Assembly: GCF_011046485.1 (NCBI RefSeq)
Contig: NZ_CP049256.1
Span: 1,922,001-1,986,000, forward strand
Reading direction: 5' to 3'
DNA from: Microbacterium sp. 4R-513
Lineage (GTDB): Bacteria; Actinomycetota; Actinomycetes; Actinomycetales; Microbacteriaceae
Length of the DNA: 64,000 nucleotides
This document shows positions 26,352 through 34,146 of this stretch, piece by piece. The notes below the pieces were generated by a model. The model had not been told where the DNA came from, did not search any database, and saw nothing but the letters and a program-made list of their open reading frames with translations. Numbering within the stretch: position 1 is the stretch's first letter; each line of letters begins with the position of its first letter. A program made the translations under genes and the position numbers.

Positions 26352-27334
26352 TCGTCACCGTGACGGGGGCATCGGGGCACCTCGGCCGCGCCGTCGCTGC
26401 CGAGCTCGTGCGCCGAGGGCACGCGGTCCGCACGATGCAGCGGCGGCCGAGCGGAGTGGCGGGGGCTGTCGACATCCTCGGCTCGGTCGCGGACCGGGAT
26501 GCCGTGGCCCGCGCCCTCGACGGCGCCGAGGGCGTCGTCCACCTCGCCGCCAAGGTGTCCCTCGCGGGCGACCGGGCCGAGTTCCGCGCCATCAACGTCG
26601 ACGGAACGCGCATCCTGCTCGACGAGGCGCGGCGTGCCGGGGCATCCCGATTCGTCCAGGTCTCGTCGCCGTCCGTCGCGCATGCCGGCGCGGCTCTGGC
26701 GGGGGTCGGAGCGGAGCCTGCCTCGCCCGACGATGCCCACGGCGAGTACGCGCGCACGAAAGCCGAGGGCGAGCTCCTCGCGCTCGACCGCGACAGCGAC
26801 GAGATGCCTGTCGTGGCCGTTCGTCCGCACCTCGTCTGGGGCCCCGGCGACACGCAGCTCGTCGAGCGGATCGTCGACCGCGCACGCCGGGGCCGTCTGC
26901 CTCTCCTCGACGGAGGACGCGCGCTCGTCGACTCGACGTACATCGACAACGCCGCGAGCGGGATCGTCGCGGCGCTCGATCGTGCTCCGCAGGCGCGTGG
27001 CAGAGCCTTCGTGATCACGAACGGCGAACCGCGGCCCGTCGGCGAGCTGCTCGCGGGCATCTGCGTCGCCGCCGGCGTGCGTCCTCCTCGGTGGAGCGTG
27101 CCCTCGGGCGTCGCGCGCGCCGCAGGGTCGGTCGTCGAGCGGGTCTGGGCGATCCGCCCTGGCCTCGACGAGCCGCCCATGACCCGGTTTCTCGCCGAGC
27201 AGCTCTCGACTGCTCACTGGTTCGACCAGCGCGAGACCCGCCGGGCGCTCGACTGGACGCCGACGGTCACGATCGACGAGGGGCTGCGTCGGCTGCGGAA
27301 GCACTATGCCAAGCGCGCTGGAACTGCGCTGTAG
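26348..27334 (+). CDS. oleD: OleD: NADPH-dependent 2-alkyl-3-keto acid reductase
   Basis: A 328-residue extended short-chain dehydrogenase. The N-terminal GASGHLGRA Rossmann motif (about 7-15), the Ser in QVSSPSV and the catalytic YARTK (about 135-139) are intact. It reduces the OleA beta-keto acid to the beta-hydroxy acid that OleC lactonises. The GTG at 26348 overlaps the oleBC stop; longer in-frame starts fall within oleBC and are rejected. The three genes form a complete, translationally coupled olefin operon that converges on cofE with only 96 bp between stops. Confidence 0.88.
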   Translation: MIVTVTGASGHLGRAVAAELVRRGHAVRTMQRRPSGVAGAVDILGSVADRDAVARALDGAEGVVHLAAKVSLAGDRAEFRAINVDGTRILLDEARRAGASRFVQVSSPSVAHAGAALAGVGAEPASPDDAHGEYARTKAEGELLALDRDSDEMPVVAVRPHLVWGPGDTQLVERIVDRARRGRLPLLDGGRALVDSTYIDNAASGIVAALDRAPQARGRAFVITNGEPRPVGELLAGICVAAGVRPPRWSVPSGVARAAGSVVERVWAIRPGLDEPPMTRFLAEQLSTAHWFDQRETRRALDWTPTVTIDEGLRRLRKHYAKRAGTAL

Positions 27335-27430
27335 ATTGCCCTCCGCCCCGACATCCCGTCGCACCCGCCGGTCTGGCGGCGATTGGAGGGGCTTCGGCGC
27401 CTGACGACACCCCGGCCCGCGTGCTCGGTG

Positions 27431-28204
27431 TCAGGGCGACGACCGTGCGGCGAGGCCGGCGGCGTAGCCCTCCTGCCACGACTCGCGGGCGCCGGTGTGG
27501 AACAGGTCGCGGTCGCGCTCGCGCACGATGCTGCGGGCTCCCGGGAGATCGAGCTCGCCCACGAGATCGGCGCGTCCGCGCACGACCGCGACGGGCAGCC
27601 CCGTCGTCTTGCGCTTCACGAGGTCGGCGGCCGCCGCCAGCTCGTCGGCGACGCAGGGGAGGGTCACGACGAGCGGACGCCCCGCGGAGTCGACGTCGCC
27701 CCGGTAGTCCTCGAACACCCGCACTCCGCCCGCGCCGATCGCACTGTCGGTCTGTCCGTCGCGCCAGGCGCGGCCGAGCGTGTCGGACAGGATGACGCCG
27801 ACGCGAGCGCCGGTCGCCGCGCGCAGACCGGCGGCGAGGGCGCGAGCCGAGGCATCCGGATCCACCGGCAGGAGCAGGATCGTGCCCGGAGCGGTGTTGC
27901 TCGCATCGACCCCGGCCGCCGCGGCGATGATCCCCAGTCGGCTCTCGACGATGCGGACCCGGCCATCGGCCGACGTCGCGACGACGCGGGCGGTCTCGGC
28001 CTCGATCGCGTCCGCGCGGTCGTCTGCGACGACGGAGCGGCCCTCGGCCTTCGACACGATCTTCGAGGTCACGACGAGGATGTCGCCGTCGCGCAGAGGA
28101 TCGGCGGCCGCAGCCGCGGCGATGATCGCGACGAGGTCGTCGCCGGCCTGGATCTCGGGGATGCCGCGCAGCGGGAAGATCGTCAGGTTCGGCGCTTCGG
28201 GCAT
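27431..28204 (-). CDS. cofE: CofE: coenzyme F420-0:L-glutamate ligase
   Basis: A 257-residue GTP-dependent ligase that adds glutamates to F420-0, corresponding to the N-terminal half of mycobacterial FbiB; the nitroreductase-like C-terminal half is absent. Family landmarks are the N-terminal [33 protein letters not shown] (about 40-57), [32 protein letters not shown] and the metal-site region around these Asp/Ser residues. It is divergent from cofD with 39 bp between starts, so the two probably share a promoter region. It forms part of the F420 gene set spread over 27.4-39.8 kb. Confidence 0.9.
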   Translation of the reverse strand: MPEAPNLTIFPLRGIPEIQAGDDLVAIIAAAAAADPLRDGDILVVTSKIVSKAEGRSVVADDRADAIEAETARVVATSADGRVRIVESRLGIIAAAAGVDASNTAPGTILLLPVDPDASARALAAGLRAATGARVGVILSDTLGRAWRDGQTDSAIGAGGVRVFEDYRGDVDSAGRPLVVTLPCVADELAAAADLVKRKTTGLPVAVVRGRADLVGELDLPGARSIVRERDRDLFHTGARESWQEGYAAGLAARSSP

Positions 28205-28243
28205 GCGGCCACGCTACCAACGGCTTCGGTAGGCTCGTCCGCC

Positions 28244-29242
28244 ATGCGCGACCTTCGAAACGACGGCGTCCCTCTCCACGGTCTGCGGGTCGTCCTCCTC
28301 GCCGGCGGCGCGGGCGGATCGACGTTCGCCGTCGGACTCCGCGACGTCGTCGTGGCCGGAGGCGGAAGTCTGACGGTCGTCTGCAACACCGCCGACGACC
28401 TCTGGGTTCACGGCCTGCGCATCCAGCCCGACGTCGACTCGATGCTCTACGGACTCGCGGGCGTGAAGGATCCCGTGCGCGGCTGGGGCCGGGCCGGCGA
28501 CTCGGATCGGGTGTCTCAGGAGCTTCGCGAATGGAACCTCGGGTGGGACTGGTTCGCGCTCGGCGACCTCGACCTCGGAACGCACATCGCCCGCAGCTCG
28601 TGGCTCCGTGAGGGCGCAGGGGTCGGCGGGGTCGTGCACCGGCTCCAGGAGCGGTGGGAGCTGGGCGCCCGGCTCCTGCCGATGACCGAGTCCGAGGTGG
28701 ACACCCTCGTGATGCTCGATGAGGGCACGATCCACTTCCAGGAGTGGTGGACCCGCCACCGCGCGCAGCGCGAGCCCCGCGCATTCGCCAACCCCGGGAT
28801 CGAATCCGCCCGGCCGGCACCCGGGGTGCTCGAGGCCCTCGCCGAGGCCGACGTCGTCGTGCTCGCACCTTCGAATCCCGTGGTCTCCATCGGGCCCATC
28901 GTCGGCGTCCCGGGCATCGCTGACGCCATCAGAGGCGGGACCGCACCCGTCGTCGGCGTCTCGCCGATCATCGGCGGATCGCCGGTGCGGGGGATGGCCG
29001 ACGTGTGCCTGCGGGTGGTCGGAGCCGAATGCTCCGCCGCGGGCGTGGCGCAGCTGTACGGCGCCCGCGACGGGGGCGGGCTCCTCGACGCGTGGCTCCT
29101 CGGGGAGGAGGACGCGGCCGAGGCTCCGCGCATCGAGGGCCTCGGCATCCGTCCCGTCGTCACGCCCCTGTGGATGTCGGATGTCGCGCTCACGCGTGCG
29201 CTCGCCGCCGACGCGCTCGCCGCCGCCCTGACGCTCGGCTGA
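28244..29242 (+). CDS. cofD: CofD/FbiA: LPPG/EPPG:FO phospho-(enol)lactyl transferase
   Basis: A 332-residue enzyme that transfers the (enol)pyruvyl/lactyl phosphate moiety from a GDP-linked donor to FO, giving F420-0 or its dehydro form. The N-terminal LLAGGAGGSTFAVGL (18-32) is the donor-binding signature, followed by VVCNTADDLWVHGLRIQPDVDS with the metal-binding Asp. LAPSNPVVSIGPI and GVSPIIGGSPVRGMAD are further family blocks. The ATG at 28244 is divergent from cofE. It is 102 bp ahead of the pyrimidine catabolism genes. Confidence 0.92.
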   Translation: MRDLRNDGVPLHGLRVVLLAGGAGGSTFAVGLRDVVVAGGGSLTVVCNTADDLWVHGLRIQPDVDSMLYGLAGVKDPVRGWGRAGDSDRVSQELREWNLGWDWFALGDLDLGTHIARSSWLREGAGVGGVVHRLQERWELGARLLPMTESEVDTLVMLDEGTIHFQEWWTRHRAQREPRAFANPGIESARPAPGVLEALAEADVVVLAPSNPVVSIGPIVGVPGIADAIRGGTAPVVGVSPIIGGSPVRGMADVCLRVVGAECSAAGVAQLYGARDGGGLLDAWLLGEEDAAEAPRIEGLGIRPVVTPLWMSDVALTRALAADALAAALTLG

Positions 29243-29344
29243 CCCGGTTCGGGCGACCGCTCCCCGAATGCCTCTTGCGCACGCGGCCCGCTGACCCAAG
29301 CATGGGGACACGGCCGACCGAGGCCGACCACAGGGGAGGCCCAC

Positions 29345-30193
29345 ATGGCTGTCGTTCGAGCGGCGATCACACAGACCACCTGGACGGGTGACAAAGCGTC
29401 CATGCTCGACAAGCACGAGCAGTTCGCGCGGGATGCCGCGGCCCAGGGGGCGCAGGTCGTGTGCTTCCAGGAGCTGTTCTACGGCCCGTACTTCGGCATC
29501 ACGCAGGACAAGAAGTACTACCGCTTCGCCGAGGCGGCCGACGGGCCGATCGTGCAGCGGTTCGCGGACCTCGCCAAGGAGCTCGGCGTGGTCTCGGTGC
29601 TGCCGATCTACGAGGAGGACCAGACCGGCGTCTACTACAACACGTCGGTGCTGGTGGATGCCGATGGCACGATCCTCGGCAAGTACCGCAAGAACCACCT
29701 CCCCAACCTCGAGAAGTTCTGGGAGAAGTTCTACTTCCGCCCCGGCAACCTCGGCTATCCCGTGTTCGACACCGCCGTCGGCCGCGTCGGCATGTACATC
29801 TGCTACGACCGGCACTTCCCCGAAGGATGGCGCGAGCTCGGGCTCAACGGCGCGCACCTCGTCTTCAACCCCAACGCCACCAAGCCCGGTCTTTCGAACC
29901 GTCTCTGGGAGGTCGAGGGACCCGCGGCCGCGGTCGCGAACGGGTACTTCGTGCTGCAGCCGAACCGCGTGGGCCGCGAGGACAACGAGTACGGCGACGA
30001 CGCGGTCGACTTCTACGGCACGAGCCAGGTGATCGACCCGCGGGGCAACTTCGTCGGCGACCGCGGATCCACCGAGCACGAGGAGGTGCTCGTGCGCGAC
30101 CTCGACCTCGACATGGTGCAGCAGATGCGCGACGACTGGCAGTTCTACCGCGACCGCCGTCCCGACACGTACAACGACATCGTGGCGCCGTGA
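29345..30193 (+). CDS. Nitrilase-superfamily amidohydrolase, beta-ureidopropionase / N-carbamoyl amino-acid amidase-like
   Basis: A 282-residue cytoplasmic carbon-nitrogen hydrolase with the intact catalytic triad Glu43 (CFQELFYGPYF), Lys116 (YRKNHLP) and Cys153 (ICYDRHFPEGWRELGLNGA). The FYGPYF and W-R-E-L-G-L sequence around Cys fits beta-ureidopropionases and N-carbamoylputrescine amidases. Because a dihydropyrimidinase gene follows after 12 bp and a class III aminotransferase is downstream, hydrolysis of N-carbamoyl-beta-alanine to beta-alanine is the best reading. The preceding bases contain GGGGAGG near 29334 as a ribosome-binding site. Confidence 0.85.
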   Translation: MAVVRAAITQTTWTGDKASMLDKHEQFARDAAAQGAQVVCFQELFYGPYFGITQDKKYYRFAEAADGPIVQRFADLAKELGVVSVLPIYEEDQTGVYYNTSVLVDADGTILGKYRKNHLPNLEKFWEKFYFRPGNLGYPVFDTAVGRVGMYICYDRHFPEGWRELGLNGAHLVFNPNATKPGLSNRLWEVEGPAAAVANGYFVLQPNRVGREDNEYGDDAVDFYGTSQVIDPRGNFVGDRGSTEHEEVLVRDLDLDMVQQMRDDWQFYRDRRPDTYNDIVAP

Positions 30194-30205
30194 GAGTGAG
30201 CTGAC

Positions 30206-31642
30206 ATGACGACGACACTCATCACCGGCGGCACCGTGGTCTCGGCGACGGGACGTGCCGAAGCGGACGTGCTCATCGACGGCGAGACGATCGCCGCCGT
30301 GCTGGCTCCCGGCTCCCAGCTTCTCGGGACGGATGTCGCGGCATCCGTCGACGCCGTCATCGACGCGACCGGCAAGTACGTGATCCCCGGCGGCATCGAC
30401 GCCCACACGCATATGGAGCTGCCGTTCGGCGGCACGAACGCGTCCGACACCTTCGAGACCGGCACGCGCGCCGCCGCGTGGGGCGGCACGACGTCGATCA
30501 TCGACTTCGCCGTGCAGCGCTACGGCGAGCGGGTGCAGGACGGCTTGGCCGCATGGCACGAGAAGGCGGCCGGCAACTGCGCCATCGACTACGGCTTCCA
30601 CCAGATCGTCGGCGGGGTCGACGACGACTCGCTCGCGGCGATGCGTGGGCTCGCCGACGAAGGCGTCACGAGCTTCAAGCTCTTCATGGCCTATCCGGGC
30701 GTCTTCTACTCCGACGACGCGCAGGTGCTGAGGGCCATGCAGGTGTCGCAGGAGACCGGCCTCCTGACGATGATGCACGCCGAGAACGGTCCCGCGATCG
30801 ACGTGCTCGCGGCGCAGCTGGCCGAGGCCGGCAAGAAGGCGCCGTACTACCACGGCATCGCGCGCGCGTGGCAGATGGAGGAGGAGGCGACGCACCGCGC
30901 CATCATGCTGGCGAACCTCACCGGCGCTCCTCTCTACGTCGTCCACGTGTCGGCCAAGCAGGCGGTCGAGCAGCTCGCGTGGGCGCGCGACCAGGGCTGG
31001 AACGTCTTCGGCGAGACGTGCCCGCAGTACCTCTACCTGTCGCTCGAGGAGCAGCTCGGCGGCTTCAGCGAGGAGTGGGGGCAGTTCGAAGGCGCGAAAT
31101 GGGTGTGCTCCACCCCGCTGCGGTCCCGGGCCGAGGGCCACCAGCACCACATGTGGCAGGCGCTCCGGACCAACGACATCCAGATGGTCTCCACCGACCA
31201 CTGTCCGTTCTGCATGAAGGGCCAGAAGGAGCTCGGCAAGGACGACTTCCGCGCGATCCCCAACGGCATCGGCTCGATCGAGCACCGCATGGACCTCATG
31301 TACCAGGGCGTCGTCACGGGGAAGATCACCCTCGAGCGCTGGGTCGAGCTGACCAGCACGACGCCGGCCCGCATGTTCGGCCTGTACGGGCGGAAGGGCG
31401 TCATCCAGCCCGGAGCCGACGGCGACATCGTCGTCTACGACCCGAACGGCCACACGTCGATCGGGCTGAACAAGACCCACCACATGAACATGGACTACTC
31501 CGCGTGGGAGGGCTACGAGATCGACGGGCACGTCGACACAGTGCTCTCGCGCGGCAAGGTCATCGTCGACGGCGGCGAGTATCTCGGATCGAAGGGCGAC
31601 GGGCGCTACCTCAAGCGCGGCCTGTCGCAGTACCTCCTGTGA
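30206..31642 (+). CDS. hydA: Dihydropyrimidinase / D-hydantoinase
   Basis: A 478-residue cyclic amidohydrolase that opens dihydrouracil, dihydrothymine or 5-substituted hydantoins. The binuclear zinc site is visible: His67 and His69 in GIDAHTHME, the carboxylated Lys158 in SFKLFMAYPG, further His residues in MHAENG and VHVSAK, and the late Asp in STDHCPF. The length is normal. It lies between the nitrilase-like amidase (12-bp gap) and an LLM oxidoreductase, forming the core of a reductive pyrimidine or hydantoin route. A long hairpin (31661-31711) follows the stop codon. Confidence 0.92.
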   Translation: MTTTLITGGTVVSATGRAEADVLIDGETIAAVLAPGSQLLGTDVAASVDAVIDATGKYVIPGGIDAHTHMELPFGGTNASDTFETGTRAAAWGGTTSIIDFAVQRYGERVQDGLAAWHEKAAGNCAIDYGFHQIVGGVDDDSLAAMRGLADEGVTSFKLFMAYPGVFYSDDAQVLRAMQVSQETGLLTMMHAENGPAIDVLAAQLAEAGKKAPYYHGIARAWQMEEEATHRAIMLANLTGAPLYVVHVSAKQAVEQLAWARDQGWNVFGETCPQYLYLSLEEQLGGFSEEWGQFEGAKWVCSTPLRSRAEGHQHHMWQALRTNDIQMVSTDHCPFCMKGQKELGKDDFRAIPNGIGSIEHRMDLMYQGVVTGKITLERWVELTSTTPARMFGLYGRKGVIQPGADGDIVVYDPNGHTSIGLNKTHHMNMDYSAWEGYEIDGHVDTVLSRGKVIVDGGEYLGSKGDGRYLKRGLSQYLL

Positions 31643-31660
31643 CGCGCGGCATCGCCACCA

Positions 31661-31711
31661 TGTCCCGAAATCGGTCGCTTCCAGGGGTTGGAAGCGACCG
31701 ACTTCGGGACA
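31661..31711. repeat. Long intercistronic hairpin (22-bp arms)
   Basis: Arms at 31661-31682 and 31690-31711 pair over 22 bp with a single mismatch around the 7-nt loop AGGGGTT. The sequence starts TGTCCCGAAATCGGTCGC. It is not followed by a T-tract. A smaller hairpin (CGGGA/TCCCG) lies just downstream near 31727-31741. It sits between hydA and the LLM gene and could be an mRNA processing/stabilising element or a dispersed palindromic repeat. Confidence 0.8.
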
Positions 31712-31754
31712 TCAAAGGACAGGATCGGGACACGATCCCGGGGAGGAGTTGACC

Positions 31755-32771
31755 ATGGACTTCGGCGTCGTCCTCCAGACCAACCCGCCCGCCTCGCGCA
31801 CAGTGCAGCTCGCCAAGCTCGCCGAGGCGCACGGCTTCAGCCACGTGTGGACGTTCGACTCGCATCTGCTGTGGGAGGAGCCGTACGTCATCCACTCGGC
31901 GATCCTCGCCGAGACCAACCGCATCACCGTGGGGCCGTTCGTCACGAACCCGTCGACGCGGGACTGGACGGTCACGGCATCCGTGTTCGCGACGCTCAAC
32001 GAGATGTACGGCAACCGGACCGTGTGCGGCATCGGCCGCGGCGACTCCGCGGTGCGCGTCACCAACGGCCAGCCGGCATCGCTCGGCGAACTGCGCCAGG
32101 CGATCCACGTCATCCGCGAGCTCGCCAACTCGCGCGCCGTCGACTACCACGGCGCGACGCTGCAGTTCCCGTGGAGCCGCGGCTCGTCACTCGAGGTCTG
32201 GGTCGCCGCCTACGGTCCGCTCGCCCTCAAGCTCGCGGGCGAGGTCGGCGACGGCTTCATCCTGCAGCTCGCGGACGTCGACATCGCGGCATGGATGATC
32301 AAGACGGTCCGGGATGCCGCGGCGAACGTCGGCCGCGACCCCGACGCACTGGAGTTCTGCGTCGCCGCGCCGATGTACATCGGCACCGACTGGGCGCACA
32401 TGCGCGACCAGTGCCGGTGGTTCGGGGGGATGGTGGGCAACCACGTCGCCGACATCGTGGCGAAGTACGGTGCGCACGGCGCCGTGCCGGACGCCCTCAC
32501 CGAGTACATCGCGGGGCGCACGGGCTACGACTACAACACCCACGGCCGGGCCGAGAACGATCATGTCGACTTCGTGCCCGACGCGATCGTCGACCGCTTC
32601 TGCATCCTGGGGACGGCGGAGGAGCACATCGCGAAGCTCGAGCAGCTGCGAGCGCTCGGCATGACGCAGTTCGCGGGCTACCTGCAGCACGACAACAAGG
32701 AGGAGACCCTGCGCGTCTACGGCGAGCGGGTCATCCCGGCGCTCTCGGCACACGTGACCGCGAAGTCCTGA
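31755..32771 (+). CDS. LLM-class (luciferase-like) flavin/F420-dependent oxidoreductase
   Basis: A 338-residue TIM-barrel member of the luciferase-like monooxygenase superfamily; overall it resembles actinobacterial F420-type members (opening MDFGVVLQTNPPASRTVQLAKLAE). The ATG at 31755 is preferred over TTG at 31749 because GGGAGGAG ends 6 nt before it. Phosphate/cofactor-type motifs include VGPFVTNPSTRDWTVTAS and VCGIGRGDSAVRV. Its place between hydA and the aminotransferase, inside an F420 biosynthesis region, makes F420 a likely cofactor. A reductive step on a pyrimidine or related ring is an inference; FMN-dependent ring oxygenation, as in RutA, is the alternative. Confidence 0.75.
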   Translation: MDFGVVLQTNPPASRTVQLAKLAEAHGFSHVWTFDSHLLWEEPYVIHSAILAETNRITVGPFVTNPSTRDWTVTASVFATLNEMYGNRTVCGIGRGDSAVRVTNGQPASLGELRQAIHVIRELANSRAVDYHGATLQFPWSRGSSLEVWVAAYGPLALKLAGEVGDGFILQLADVDIAAWMIKTVRDAAANVGRDPDALEFCVAAPMYIGTDWAHMRDQCRWFGGMVGNHVADIVAKYGAHGAVPDALTEYIAGRTGYDYNTHGRAENDHVDFVPDAIVDRFCILGTAEEHIAKLEQLRALGMTQFAGYLQHDNKEETLRVYGERVIPALSAHVTAKS

Positions 32772-32804
32772 GCCGCTGCCCAGCACCCCCCGACGGGGGC
32801 CAGA

Positions 32805-34133
32805 ATGGCAGACATGACCATGAGCGAAGCGACGACCGACCTCGACGACCTCGCGACGCGGCTCGACCGCGATCACGTCTTCCACTCCTGGTCGGCGCAG
32901 GCCGGGCTGACCCCTACCGTCATCGCCGGCGGCTCGGGCAGCGTCGTGTGGGATCACGCCGGCAGGCGCTACCTGGACTTCTCGAGCCAGCTCGTCAACG
33001 TCAACATCGGACACCAGCATCCCGCGGTCATCCGGGCGATCCACGACCAGGCCGACGTCCTCGCGACCGTCGGCCCGGCCGCGGCGAGCCTCGTGCGCGG
33101 CGAGGCGGCCAAGCGCATCGCCGACCGGGCGCCCGAGGGGTTCTCCAAGGTCTTCTTCACCAACGGCGGCGCCGACGCCGTCGAGAACGCCATCCGGATG
33201 GCGCGGCTGCACACGGGCCGCGACAAGGTGCTCTCGACCTACCGCTCGTACCACGGCAACACGGGAGCCGCCATCGTCGCGACCGGCGACTGGCGACGGA
33301 TGCCGAACGAGTTCGCCCGCGGACACGTGCACTTCTTCGGGCCCTACCTGTACCGCTCCGAGTTCTGGGCGACGACGCCCGAGGAGGAGAGCGCGCGGGC
33401 CCTGCGCCACCTGGAGCGCGTGATCCAGTCCGAAGGGCCGGCGACGATCGCGGCGATCCTGCTCGAGTCCGTGCCGGGCACGGCGGGCATCCTGGTGCCG
33501 CCGCCCGGCTACCTCGCCGGGGTCCGTGCCATCGCCGACAAGTACGACATCCTCCTCATCCTCGACGAGGTCATGTGCGGCTTCGGACGCACCGGCCGGT
33601 GGTTCGCCTTCCAGGGATACGACGTCGTGCCCGACCTCATCACCTTCGCGAAGGGCGTCAACTCGGGCTACGTGCCGATCGGCGGGGTCGTGATCTCCGA
33701 CCCCATCGCGGCGACGTTCGACGAGCGCGTCTTCCCCGGGGGACTCACCTACAGCGGCCATCTCCTGGGCGCCGCCTCGATCGTCGGGGCGCTCGACGCG
33801 ATGGAGTCCGAGGGCATCGTCGACAACGCTCGCCGGATCGGCGCGGAGGCGATCGGCCCTGGGCTCCGCGAGCTCGCCGAGCGGCATCCCGCGATCGGCG
33901 AGGTACGAGGCGAGGGCGTCTTCTGGGCGATCGAGTTCGTGACCGATCGCGAGACCCGTGAGCCGGTGGATGCCGCGACCATCGGCCGCATCAAGAGCGA
34001 GCTCGTGTCGCGCGACCTGCTGCCGTTCGTCGCCGAGAACCGCATCCACGTGGTCCCGCCGTGCGTCGTCACCCACGACGAGGTGGCCCAGGCGCTCGCA
34101 ATTTACGACGAAGCCTTCGCCGCCGCCCTCTGA
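32805..34133 (+). CDS. Class III pyridoxal-phosphate aminotransferase (omega-amino acid:pyruvate type)
   Basis: A 442-residue fold-type I aminotransferase. Asp254 in ILDEVMCGFGRTG contacts the PLP ring nitrogen and Lys283 in ITFAKGVNSGYVPIGG forms the Schiff base. FTNGGADAVENAIRMAR and YHGNTGAA are standard cofactor-phosphate motifs. In the context of a beta-ureidopropionase and dihydropyrimidinase, deamination of beta-alanine or 3-aminoisobutyrate to the semialdehyde is the expected role. Other omega-amino acids or polyamines are possible. The start could also be one of two further Met codons within the first six residues. fbiC starts 13 bp after its stop, suggesting cotranscription. Confidence 0.82.
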   Translation: MADMTMSEATTDLDDLATRLDRDHVFHSWSAQAGLTPTVIAGGSGSVVWDHAGRRYLDFSSQLVNVNIGHQHPAVIRAIHDQADVLATVGPAAASLVRGEAAKRIADRAPEGFSKVFFTNGGADAVENAIRMARLHTGRDKVLSTYRSYHGNTGAAIVATGDWRRMPNEFARGHVHFFGPYLYRSEFWATTPEEESARALRHLERVIQSEGPATIAAILLESVPGTAGILVPPPGYLAGVRAIADKYDILLILDEVMCGFGRTGRWFAFQGYDVVPDLITFAKGVNSGYVPIGGVVISDPIAATFDERVFPGGLTYSGHLLGAASIVGALDAMESEGIVDNARRIGAEAIGPGLRELAERHPAIGEVRGEGVFWAIEFVTDRETREPVDAATIGRIKSELVSRDLLPFVAENRIHVVPPCVVTHDEVAQALAIYDEAFAAAL

Positions 34134-34146
34134 GCGGGTGCACCCG

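Noticed and set aside
28214..31531. Minus-strand open frame of 1105 codons opposite cofD, amidase and hydA
   Set aside because: It is an antisense shadow produced by high-GC codon third positions; the translation is low-complexity and lacks any domain, while the plus-strand genes have intact catalytic motifs.
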